Shown: one piece after another, positions 42,945 through 53,839 of the stretch | Layout: each line of letters begins with the position of its first letter | Position numbering within the stretch: position 1 is the stretch's first letter | NCBI GenBank assembly: GCA_963969495.1 | Contig: OZ018321.1 | Coordinates: forward strand, 127,578,437-127,642,436 | Source: Ceratothoa steindachneri | Lineage: Eukaryota > Arthropoda > Malacostraca > Isopoda > Cymothoidae | Direction: 5' to 3' | Length of the DNA stretch: 64,000 bases | The notes under the pieces: generated by a model | The model's database searches: none | Told to the model about the DNA's origin: nothing | What the model saw: only the letters and a program-made list of their open reading frames with translations | Translations under genes and position numbers: made by a program

Positions 42945-43790
42945 TCATCCCCTGCCGGGAAATGAGTGGCCTGACAGGGGAGAACCTGATGGTGGCGATC
43001 GGAGAAAATGGCGGCCTGACAGGAGAGAACTATCTCGTTGCGATGGGGCTAGTAGGCGGTCGGCACCATAACTGCAAAAGTGCTTCTGAGACAGGATCAT
43101 CTGGATCGTAGATAGAGTTAGTTGAATCAGATGAGGAGGAATACAAGTCGATGAAATCCGTGTCCACCTGTGGGTGATGCAGAAGGTCTGTGGAAGAGAA
43201 TTCCGGAGCTGCCGGAAAAGACGAGTTACCTGAAGAGGTGTCGCTCGGTGCGGCGGCTTCAGCTCGTTGCTGGAGGAGAGGAAGATCATGACTAGTAAAG
43301 CTCTCTCTCCAGTTAACGAGCACGTCGTCGAGCACGAGACGCGCCTGCCGAAGAGCAGCCGCGTTGTGGGCCTCTAGCGCGAGTGCCCATTCTGGAAGAG
43401 GAGGAGAAGGTCTGCGAGCGGTAAGACGATTGGCCACGCGGGCCATAGATAGCTTCTTCCGATAGCTGGATACCAGTCAGGCCAGACGATTGTTCCCGCG
43501 CGTCCCTGAGCGCGGGTCCCCACCCGAATGTGAGGACAATCCAGTACAAGCGCAGCCGGGAATGAAGGTGAAGAAAGGAGTTCCGGGTGAGGCTGCTGCG
43601 GAAGCGGAAGAGCTGCAGCAAACTGGCTATCTCCTCCTTGTCGCGGGTCTTGAAGACTGTGGCGTCCTTGTTTTCTTCGAGTATCCTTGTTACCACTTCC
43701 CACCGTACTCCCGCGAGAGCTTCGTGATCAGCTGGAGTCAAGTTGGTCGATGGTTGTAGTAGGGATCTAGGCAGTCGGATAGGTGACCTC
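42945..43790 (-). pseudogene. gag-like 5' part of the DIRS-like element, minus copy
   Basis: Minus strand, two overlapping frames joined by one shift near 43440. It starts MTPADHEALAGVRWEVVTRI and contains RDKEEIASLLQLFRFRSSLT and HLHSRLRLYWIVLTFGWGP. It then runs PEWALALEAHNAAALRQARL and on to the same SDTSSGNSSFPAAPEFSSTD block as the plus copy. It holds the N-terminal half that the plus copy lacks. Overlap between the two copies is about 360 bp and they differ at scattered sites. It ends abruptly at about 42945. Confidence 0.7.
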
Positions 43791-43834
43791 GGAGTCTCCG
43801 GTATGGTATCTTCTACCCCTACCGGTGGTAGAGT

Positions 43835-44735
43835 CTTAAGTATTTTAACAGAGTTTTTAACTAATAGCCAACAACGTGTTGTTGTTGATGGGTGTTTTAG
43901 TTCCTTAGGGTAGCGTTCTTGGTCCTTTTGCTTTTGATATTATATACTAGTGACATGTGGTTTAATATCACTTATAAAATTCCAGCATATGCTAATAACA
44001 TCCCAATTTGTTAATAAATGGAGCTTTGATTAACAAGGCTAACCAGCTCAAGCTCTTGTGAGTAATTCTAGATTCGAATCTCACTTTTGAAACGCATCTA
44101 AGATACATGTCTCGTGATATCTCGCAGAAATTGGGCATTCTTCGTAAATCTAAGAAGATTTATGAGGATGATGTTGTTCTTCGCAAGTGTTTATTTTCTT
44201 TTATTCTACCTCATTTTGAGTATTAATCTGCTGTATGGGGTTCTGCTGCAGGCTCTCATCTGAGATTGCTTGATCGTACATTTAATTCTGTAAACCTTTA
44301 CTAGCGGATTTGGATTTAAACATTGGGCATCGTAGAGATATTGGAGCTCTTTGTATTTTATGTAAAGTAGTGAATGATGTGAATCATCCTCTAAATAAAT
44401 TTCTGCCGAGATTTTATCAACCAGCCCGAGTTACTAGGTATTCGGAGACTGTAACATCCATGGCATTCGAAATTGGTCGTCATTCTACATCTCAGTTTTC
44501 TAAGTGCTTTAACCAAGCATATGTAGACTGTGGAATACCTTGCCCACAAATATTGTGATTGATACTACACTTGATAAGTTTACTAAATGGGCTAATCTCT
44601 TTGTGTTGCGTAACCGTGGGGCTGTTTAATTTTTTTTCCTTTCTTTCTTGCTGTGCTTTGACCTGCACTGACACCTTTTGGTAGTATATTTTCCAAAGTT
44701 TCAGTCTCGCTCTTTGCATGGTCTATATAATGATA
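43835..44735 (+). pseudogene. Non-LTR element H, RT 3' part and tail
   Basis: Resumes with SILTEFLTNSQQRVVVDGCF (43842), the block expected about 20-25 residues after VAFDTVNH. GSVLGPFAF and ILYTSDMWFNITYKI follow, then AYANNI where an active RT has YADD. The C-terminal part reads MSRDISQKLGILRKSKKIY, LNIGHRRDIGALCILCKVVN, and WNTLPTNIVIDTTLDKFTKW. It ends near an ATAATAATAT tail at 44727-44740. Several frames are used, and the YANN site means loss of both catalytic Asp. Confidence 0.8.
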
Positions 44736-44739
44736 ATAA

Positions 44740-45792
44740 TATTTATAGAAGAATAAGGTAGGAGAGCGACCACCTGTCCTTCTGTACCCACGTAGTCTCG
44801 AGATCACCGCATGGAGCTTTGAACGCGCGGCTGATCTACAGCGAGGAGGCGGTCCATGTAGTTTTATTGCACCCCAGCTGTATTTGCTTAGGGACACATT
44901 TTTGTCGTCTCACATGGACTTACAGTCAGCCTTCCTGCCCTCCGGCATAGATCGAAGTTTTTCGAACATTCTACGCCAACGTTATCTCGGTTCCCCCCAA
45001 AAGTCGCTGCCTTTTCTCCAAGATCGCACGAGTTGTGGAAGCTCCCACGAAGCGATTAAAGCCACCGCGCAGACCGTCTATATAATCCCTCGATTCGGCT
45101 TAGCCTGAACACTTCAAGACTTTCCTCCTAATACCGCGTACGAGCTAAGGAAACGCTCGCCCGTCGTGATCGAAGAAAACGACGATTTGGATTCGACAAC
45201 GAAGGCTAAATCGACATCCGTGAATTCTGCCATAGTTAATCGGCGAGTATCTAACGAGGATCTGCATCTCCGAAGGACAAACTACGTGTGCTTCCTCATC
45301 CGGCCCCGTGAGGTAACCCAACTTCCCCATTGCAGTCATCGTATCTAGAGTGAACCTTCGTTTCAACGAAGACGTAAGCAGTGCAACCGTTATTGCCTAC
45401 AAATTATTCTATAATATGACCTACCTGAATCGTCCCATCCTTTGTGTGCAAGCCGACAACTAATCCTATAATTATCCTTCCTGTGTCTCGTGCCGACATT
45501 TAATTTCGCCTGTGCGATAATTCCCTTTAAACCCTATATCTGTGTATGTTCAAATTCTATTTCTTTTGTTGTTAGTTAAGGTATATTTTCGTTATTGTCT
45601 TTATTTCGCAATCTTAGACGTGTACCAGCTACCTGTTAATCTTTGGCCAACTTGTACTCTGAATTATTTGTTTTAAAAGGACCACGCAATTTAAAAGTAA
45701 ACCATCCCCACTGAATTCATAACTATTTGCCGTCACGAACTGGCCAGGTCGAACCTTAAGCTAACGTCGATCCCAAAACTCCAAAAGGGCAT
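44740..45792. other. Unassigned stretch
   Basis: Open frames of about 74 codons at most (44884-45108), without a recognisable domain. 44750-45350 is less AT-rich than its flanks. Could be a retroelement leader; not supported further. Confidence 0.35.
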
Positions 45793-46799
<1,007 letters not shown>

Positions 46800-47770
46800 T
46801 GAACTAGTGAACGTTTTTAATCAAGAGGGAACTTCATAAACGTTAGAATTATAGGTGAATTCAAGCGCGGAAACTTCTGCTGCTGCTGCAAGATTTCCCA
46901 GAAATTAAACAGAGCTGATTAAAGAAGCAAGACTTTCAAGACGAACAAATCTTTACTAAAGAAAAATTCAAAAGCCGAATATAGGCTGTCAAATGAGCGA
47001 TTGACACTTTAGCTAGGAGCAAATGCTCCAGGTGATTGTAAGTTGAAACCAATCTTAGTGTATTGAGTTGAAAATCCAAGTGCTTTAAAGTGATTTTCAA
47101 AAACTGGCACCTGTTCAATGGTCGGTCAATCGATCAGGTTTTTTTTAAGAATGATTCACGACTTATTTTTGTCTTTATTATAACGGTCAAGCGTTATATT
47201 AAAGATGTTGCAATTGTTTTAAGATTTGTTATTATGAAACATTTTGCCTGGTCATCTATTGCCATATTTTATTTACACGGAAATGGCAAAGTATATTTTT
47301 TCCCTCCCAACATGACGTTGCTTGTTCAACCTATAGCCCCCTGTGATCAGTAAATTTGAGGCTTATTATTCGAAACAAACCTTTGCTTAAGTCATAAAAG
47401 CTGCAAGAACAGAGAGTGCAATAATATTGACTCAATTTGAGGACAATAAAAATATTTAGATTACTGTACAAAGCATTTTCGAAATTTGGATGGTAGTTAC
47501 TCCTAGCAAAATGTGAGCTGCGTGGCAATATATTTTGCCGCAGTTGGAAATGATTCCTCAGTTTTAAAGCACAGAAGAGAGAGGTTTCAGAAGAAAATGA
47601 GGAGATGGAAAAATAGCAAAATTTAATAAACTGAGATTGTACCAATCTTTGCTCACACTTTGAATCACATTCAAAGGATCTGGACGACGAAACTCTAATG
47701 GTTTGGAGCAACAAAGTACCCATGAAGACAAAGATGATATCGAAGATACTGATGTGTCTAGAAACAATTT
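46800..47770 (+). pseudogene. Tigger/pogo-type transposase relic
   Basis: Multi-frame plus-strand relic. Readable pieces in the order of a pogo-superfamily DDE transposase: a SAAAARFPEI-like segment (about 46880), SNERLTL with LGANAPGDCKLKPILVY (about 46995-47065), VENPSALK, later ATVLRFVI-like remnants, and KVYFFPPNMTLLVQPIAP (about 47289-47342). That last block matches the FLPPNTTSLLQPMDQG region preceding the last catalytic acid. A stop follows CDQ. Catalytic residues are not securely preserved. The left end of the deleted mariner (47960) lies just downstream. Confidence 0.72.
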
Positions 47771-47959
47771 TTTTGAAAGAACTTTTAACTTAGATTAAAA
47801 AATAGAGGGTTCTTCTGATTTCCTCATGGACGTCGAACCTAATATAGTTCGGCCAATTCTACCCGCATGCCATTAGATGTTACCGAGAAATACGCAAGGT
47901 CAAGCGAAAGAAAAGTATTGCACAACATTGGAAGAATATTTTCTCAACAAATGAAAGTA

Positions 47960-48901
47960 CGAGGGGCGGTCAATAAGTTTTGCAATTCGGATATAAGGAA
48001 ACGAGATATGAGGAAAAATGTTTTATTATTTTTCAATATAACTACCCTCGACTTCAATGCACCTGCGCCACTTGTCACTGAGGCATCGAATTCCCGACAA
48101 CCTGAAATCTCCCGACTGCTGTTCAGTCCACTCCTGGACGGCGAGCTGGACATCTTCATAGTCCCCAAACCAGCGTCCACGCAGTGCAGCCTTGAGCTGG
48201 AGGAATAGAAAGTAGTCGCTAGGGGCCAGATCTGAACTGTAGGGGGGATGGTTGAGCTCCTCGAATCCGCACTCGCGCAGGGCAGCTTGTGCAACTCTAG
48301 CCTTGTGGACTTTGACGACGTTGAAGTCAATCATGGGGCGTGAGGTTTCGTCAGGTTTCTAGGGACCCAACGGGCAGAGATATTGGTCATGGCCAAATTG
48401 TCGTGGATGATGTTGATAACACTTCCATGTGATATTCCAAGTTCTCGCTCGATTTATTCGACCTTCACCCGTCGATTTTCGAGGATCATCCTCTCCACAC
48501 AGGCCACATTGTACTCGTTGGTCACGTCTGACGGACGTCCTGGACGGGGGTCATCTTCAAGGGACTCACGACCATGGCGAAACTTCCTATTCCAGTGAGC
48601 AATGGTTGCATAGGAAGGGGCGGTGTTGGTGCACACTGCAACCATGCGTTCATGGATCTCTTTTGCATTCGTGTCTTTCTTGGTCAAAAATTTGATCCCT
48701 GCGCGGTGCTCAACCTTCTCCATTGTTGAAAAATTTGTGACTGACGATCTGCGATCAGCTACTGCTTCTTAAATAGACGAGGCAGGAGCGTGCGGCTGCA
48801 GGTCCTGACTTGTCATAACTTGTCCTAACACCCCCACAAACAGCCATTCCCCTTCCTCTGTTTTGCCCTACCGATTCGCAAATCTTATTGATCGCCCCTC
48901 G
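47960..48901 (-). mobile_element. Internally deleted mariner
   Basis: TIRs of about 31 bp: left starts CGAGGGGCGGTCAATAAGTT, right complement CGAGGGGCGATCAATAAGAT; about 29 of 33 bases match, counting the TA. TA duplications flank both sides (47958-47959 and 48902-48903). Length is 942 bp against about 1.3 kb for an autonomous mariner, and the missing part is inside the transposase gene. Confidence 0.92.
48026..48723 (-). pseudogene. mariner transposase with central deletion
   Basis: N-terminal part (48723-48340): MEKVEHRAGIKFLTKKDTNA, IHERMVAVCTNTAPSYATIA, RHGRESLEDDPRPGRPSDVT, then after one stop IERELGISHGSVINIIHDNL and ARWVPRNLT. After that the sequence jumps to the C-terminal part (48334-48026): VHKARVAQAALRECGF, HPPYSSDLAPSDYFLFLQLK, and SGIRCLSDKWRRCIEVEGSY. 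The region that should hold the first Asp (the DEKW/DESW-type motif) is absent and the second (HDNARPH) is reduced to a VHKARV-like scrap. The last Asp (PSD) survives. It cannot encode active transposase but keeps both DNA ends, so could be moved in trans. Confidence 0.88.
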
Positions 48902-49079
48902 TATTTCTCTTTGCAAGGAATGAATTTTTTTCTTTCCGAAAATATAAGTTTTTGTTTGAAACATTTCCTTTAGAATTTAATTTCCTAGATTCTCAAGAGT
49001 AAATTTTGTTATTATTTCCATTACCTCTTTTTTATTTGTGTGCGAGGGAGGTGGGGTGCTACGGTTTCAGTTTTCCGAG

Positions 49080-49600
49080 ACTTAGAAATATGGGTGTCAC
49101 CTTTTGATAATCAAACCACGCTCAAATTTCTCATCGTTAATATATGTAAGTCTTCTCTCCTATTCCTCCGTAATCTTAGCCGTATCCGTTTTCACTTTAA
49201 CCACAATAATTTCGAGACCGCAAAGTACGCCTTCGTTATCTCCTATTTTAGCTACTTTAACTCCTCCTCTCTAGCTCGATCCCATTATTTCCCTCTTCTG
49301 CACCTCCATAATTTGTTCAAAACTTTACAGCCCGCGTTCTCCGCCGGGGGATTTTTCACACAATTCTCCAGTTCTGCGATTTTCACTGGTTGCTCTTCCA
49401 ACCCCGCATCGACTTGAAGGTCTCTCCTAAATGCCGTGGGCTCCTTCTTACCTGTCTTACCTACCCCAGTGCCTGAGAGCCTATTTATTGATTGTACCTC
49501 GTAGTCGTCCGTGATCCACCAGCGATCGTACTTTCTCGCTCTTTGCTCCTAAAATGCGGAATGACCATCCTGCCTGGGACGAAACTGCACCGACTAGAGC
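49080..49600 (+). pseudogene. Probable L2-like RT C-terminal relic
   Basis: Weak. A plus-strand frame contains ICKSSLLFLRNLSRIRFHFN and FVISYFSYFNSSSLA, which resemble the thumb of L2/CR1-like RTs (LRNLSRIR, DYCNSLL). Near 49520-49570 another frame reads SDRTFSLFAPKMRNDHPAWD, like the common SRSFSVxAPKLWN block. Strongly decayed. Confidence 0.4.
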
Positions 49601-49929
49601 TATGGGTATCTGGTAAAAAAGTACCAAAAAACGACAATGATTATCCTTTCTTATATTTTTATTTTTCACCGAATTTCGCCCAAGTTAACAAGTCTCGTAA
49701 GACTCGATATCAAGGCCGATAAAACTGGGTACCGGGACAGCCTTTTTAGAACTCCAAGCACAAGACAATTTTACAATAAATTAGAAGCCTATATACCAAT
49801 TTCATCGAAACTAGAGGGTGCTTAGGGAAGATTAATTTGGCATTTGAACAAGGAGGTGTTTAAAGTTGATTATGATTGCAAAGGAGCCTTGCTACATTTA
49901 CATGGTGAAGGTAAGGCAAGCACAATTGA

Positions 49930-50190
49930 GCTTAATGAACTTTATTCCTAAGCTTTCAGGCCTCAACCAAGGCTCTTCCTCAGTGTTATTGCTATGAGGT
50001 CCACATTGAGAAAGGCCTCTGACTGACATGACATGATGTAAATATAAAAAAAGTAGAGGGATGAGTGTGGTATCCACAATGATAAATTAGTAAGAGAGGA
50101 AAATGGACGCTGAAAAAACTTAAGAGGGCAACAGAGTTAAAGGTCGGTGGCTAGATACCGATGCGTCGTGTGTTTTTTTTTAGTGTACGT
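49930..50190 (-). other. Possible Penelope-like 3' non-coding fragment
   Basis: The complement reads CTGAGGAAGAGCCTTGGTTG, then AGGCCTGAAAGCTTAGG, resembling the conserved 3' end of Penelope-like elements (compare GATGAGGTTGGCCCTCGAAA at 59262-59281). No coding. Tentative. Confidence 0.35.
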
Positions 50191-50306
50191 AGTGGTATTA
50201 GATTACGGTGGGTAGAAAGGATGAGATGCGAGTAAAGGAAACGAGATATTCATGATGTTGTTATGTAGCTTATGTGTAGATAGGCGTTGGTTTAGGCGTG
50301 TGGGCA

Positions 50307-52390
50307 GGGCCGGACTTTCACCAGCTGAGGCCCTAAGCTATATAAAATTTTGAGGCCCGTCTCTTAAAAAAACTTGTAACAAATTTAAAATAATTATACA
50401 CGATTAATCTTTATTAATGATTATAAAATCTTAACTACAAAATGTTGATTTTTCCTAATAAACTGATTTATTTCATTTGTTGTGAGATTTAATGCCCTGA
50501 ACAATTAGCAAGTATTCATCACTAATATTTGAACAGAATTAAATTTATTAATAATCACTATTTTTAAAAACATTTTTCCATGATTTTTCTCTAGTAAAAT
50601 CATTAATTATTTCATCGAAGGGTGTGCAGCATAACTTGTCACTTTCTATACACAGCAGACTAAGTGCAGCCAGTCTATCTTGTGACATGTTTGTTCGAAG
50701 TTCATTTTTTATTCGTTTTTAGCTGTGAAAAAGATCCCTCTCCTAAACAATTTGTAACCATCAAGCATAGGAATAATCGTATAATTCTTTCTACGTTTGG
50801 AAAAGCTTGATAAACTTTGTCTTTGTAAAGTATTTAATATAGAAATTTATGGGTAACATGTTCATCTGTAGCGTGTGAGAAGTTCAGGCGAGCGTCTTAA
50901 ATGTTTTGTTTGAATGAGTGGTTTAAGGCTGTCGCTAACAGCTGTCCAGCGACGCGGAAAGCGCGTGCAAAACTCCTTTCGCTACTTTTCTTTCTTTATT
51001 TTTCTTTGCCCCCTTTCCTACACAGAGCTATCTACACATCTTTTGGATAATTTTGTGTTACATATTTATATACTGTTGCTCTTTTATTTAAGTTCATGTA
51101 AAGCGCGTCCACAATAGGAATAAAAGATTTTACTCTAAATTTGTCTCTAGGAGACAAATCGTCGGACATTTTTTATTTCTTCTGTTCCTTTTCCTTGTAC
51201 ACTTATATTCCACATCACGCAGTTTAGTTTTGGCTTCTTCTTCAATTTTACCAAAACCTTCACGTGCATTCATCACAAACTCGGTAAGTGATGTGTATAA
51301 ATTCTTACATGTACAGATAGTAATTTGTGGATCCTGAAGATTCTTACTAACCTTATGAAACTCTTGTAGAAAACGAGTCCATAGACATAGGAGAATCACG
51401 ATTTTTAATTCTTCCATTTTTGCAAGAAGAGAACCAGCTTGTATTCTCGTATCACCTTTTTCGCTTTCATTAGCATGGAAATAGTCAATACCCTCAATGA
51501 GTAATTCATAATGCAATTTTATAGCAGATAGAGAGTTGGCATGAGCTTCCCATCTAGTATCAGAGAGATACTTTGGAACATTGAACTTCGAATTAAGAAA
51601 TTGCTATTTTTTCTCAAATCATTCAAAGTTGATTCTCTTACTCTTTTGGCCATAATAATAATAACTTCATCGCATATTCCTTTTTATAAATATGAAGGAA
51701 TCCCAGGCCTTCTGTTTTTCTTGCGTTTTATGTGATTGGCAAGAAAGGGGTCAAACTTACTTACTTATCAATTCCCAAATTTCAAGATAGTTGCCATTAT
51801 CTACTGATCCAAAAGTTTCATTGCTTCTTCTAAATGCTAACCCACATATAGCGGCAATAACGCGCTCAATGACACTTCTCCCCTATTGTCGTTCTTCTTT
51901 TATATTTTAGGTCAATTTTGAATTTAAGGTTGAACCGTGTTTTCTTGACAAATACGTAAGCAAAGCTGTTCTATGGACTTCTGACTTTTCATGACTTTAA
52001 ATTACACTAAGATTTCGCCAGTCACTAAATCTACCAGAAGATAATGCTGAACTTGATGCTCGAAAAAGAGTACAGACAAAGAAAAACACAGTCTGTTGTT
52101 GGAGAGTACTCAAGCCATTCACGAGCGTACATTTCTCCATTAACTTTTCGAGAATGAAAAATACATTTTGAACAATATCTGGTTTGATTTTTCAATATCC
52201 GCTTAGAGTTTCCAAATGAAGCATTCCAACGTTGACATTCAGAAGGACCTTTATCGACCCAATATTCTACATCGGCTTCAGTGCACGCATCCTATTGACC
52301 AAAATCATTGATTTTGGTGTCTTTTGGTGTCCGCTTTCGAATGTTTACTTCATTGCAGGACCACAAATGCTGAAAATCAGGATTTGAATT
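50307..52390 (-). pseudogene. hAT transposase relic, TTF/ZMYM1-like
   Basis: Minus-strand relic with many stops. N-terminal TTF-type zinc finger remnants lie at about 52320-52050: DKGPSECQRWNASFGNSKR, RYCSKCIFHSRKVNGEMYAR and EWLEYSPTTDCVF. A better kept stretch at 51516-51130 reads MHYELLIEGIDYFHANESEK, then LLAKMEELKIVILLCLWTRF, LQEFHKVSKNLQDPQITICT. The C-terminal hAT dimerisation signature (KRIKNELRTNMSQDRLAALS, LLCIESDKL) is near 50725-50640. At 50307 the sequence CAGGGCCGGACTTTCACCAG looks like the hAT terminus. The other end was not found. This family is often annotated as zinc finger MYM-type protein 1-like. Confidence 0.75.
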
Positions 52391-53839
52391 AAATAACCAT
52401 TTTGTCTTTTGCAAATAATGAATCAATGTAAGTAATAAAGTATTTTACAATTGATATAACATTGAAACTGTGTAGAATAGGTATAATCTTCAAATGACTT
52501 TGTAGCACTATACAGGTACATGTTTATAATAATAACACAAATCATCTATTTAAAAATAATGAAATAGAACAACACAGATATATATTTTATAGATCTAGCA
52601 AGCAGCTATAATTACTGCTATTTTATAAAACAATGCGGATAATATAATAAAAAGCAGTTATTCAAACTAGAAGAAACTGTAGAAATTCCACGATTTGCCA
52701 CTAGTTATTAATATTTTCATTCAGTCGCGGGAATCATATTTGACAGTGTAAATGTGTCTTTTTTTATTAATGATAGCCTAAAATAATACTAACAGTAAAT
52801 GAATAATTGTTAACTAATCAATTGACTATAACGCATCTCATGAAATAACTTAGTGCCCAATAATTTGAGTTCAGGGCCAAATGTCACGTTGAGTTGCCAA
52901 ACGCCATCACGTGATGCCTGTTTTCAATGCTACGAATATTGAGCGAATTTCTATAATTTATGTATGATATAATATTCAAAACAGTTAGTTAGAACATTGA
53001 ATATTTACCTATATTGTTAAAAATAGTTTGTTGATTATTTTGGTCATAGTATACTAGGTGCAAGCTATATTAGTAACCCATACAGATATTTTATCTTCGA
53101 TAACAAAATATATTAAGTTAAAGTAAAAAAAATAACTCATTCCGTATCATAGCTTCTTCGGTTGTTTATAGAAGTAAAACTAAAAAATCTAAATTTTCTT
53201 CATAGCACCATATTTTTAACGTACCAAAATATGTAAAATACGTACAAATTTAATAAATTGAGACTTATACATTATATTAATAAGTAGTTAAAGTTACCCC
53301 AAATGGTACTTGTACATTTAATATACTAAATATACCTATATAATGCTTGATTTACTAGTAAAGCAACTCACAGTTACTTGCATACATTGAACGTGTTGTG
53401 TCATTGATTCTTGCAAAAAATACCAAATTTGTACGAACGTACCAACTTCGGCAGCGCTAAGCACGACACACGTACATAGGCAGGTGCAAGCACGTGTATG
53501 AATGTAATGGTGTATTGCTTGCTACGATGTTTGTTGCTCTAAGCAGTCCATTTTGTTTAAAAGACGTCATATCAGTTATCGTTCTAACTTTTAACTCATT
53601 ACTTTAGAAACAAAAGTATAATACAAAATTTATATTTTAAGAAATGTCCTATTTTGAATATAGAATCGCATTCTAGCACTAATTTTCTGTTTGTTGTGAG
53701 CCTTAAAGCAGCGCTACTCACCGAGAAAAGAATACAAAAAACTGCAAATACTAAGACTGTTACTTAGAATCAGCGTTCGATATAGTGTGTACAAATACAG
53801 AGCCCGCTGTATTAGCACCTTTCTTCCTTAGCTGACGCA
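52391..53839. other. AT-rich stretch, nothing recognised
   Basis: No long frame and no recognisable domain. The upstream end of the hAT relic probably lies in here, but I could not find its TIR. Confidence 0.4.

Noticed and set aside
42945..43790. A long terminal repeat of an LTR retrotransposon
   Set aside because: The repeated part is inverted relative to 40433-40800 and is coding gag sequence. No TG..CA direct repeats are seen.
45166..45348. 60-codon frame on either strand in the less AT-rich block
   Set aside because: Short, overlapping frames on both strands, no motif.
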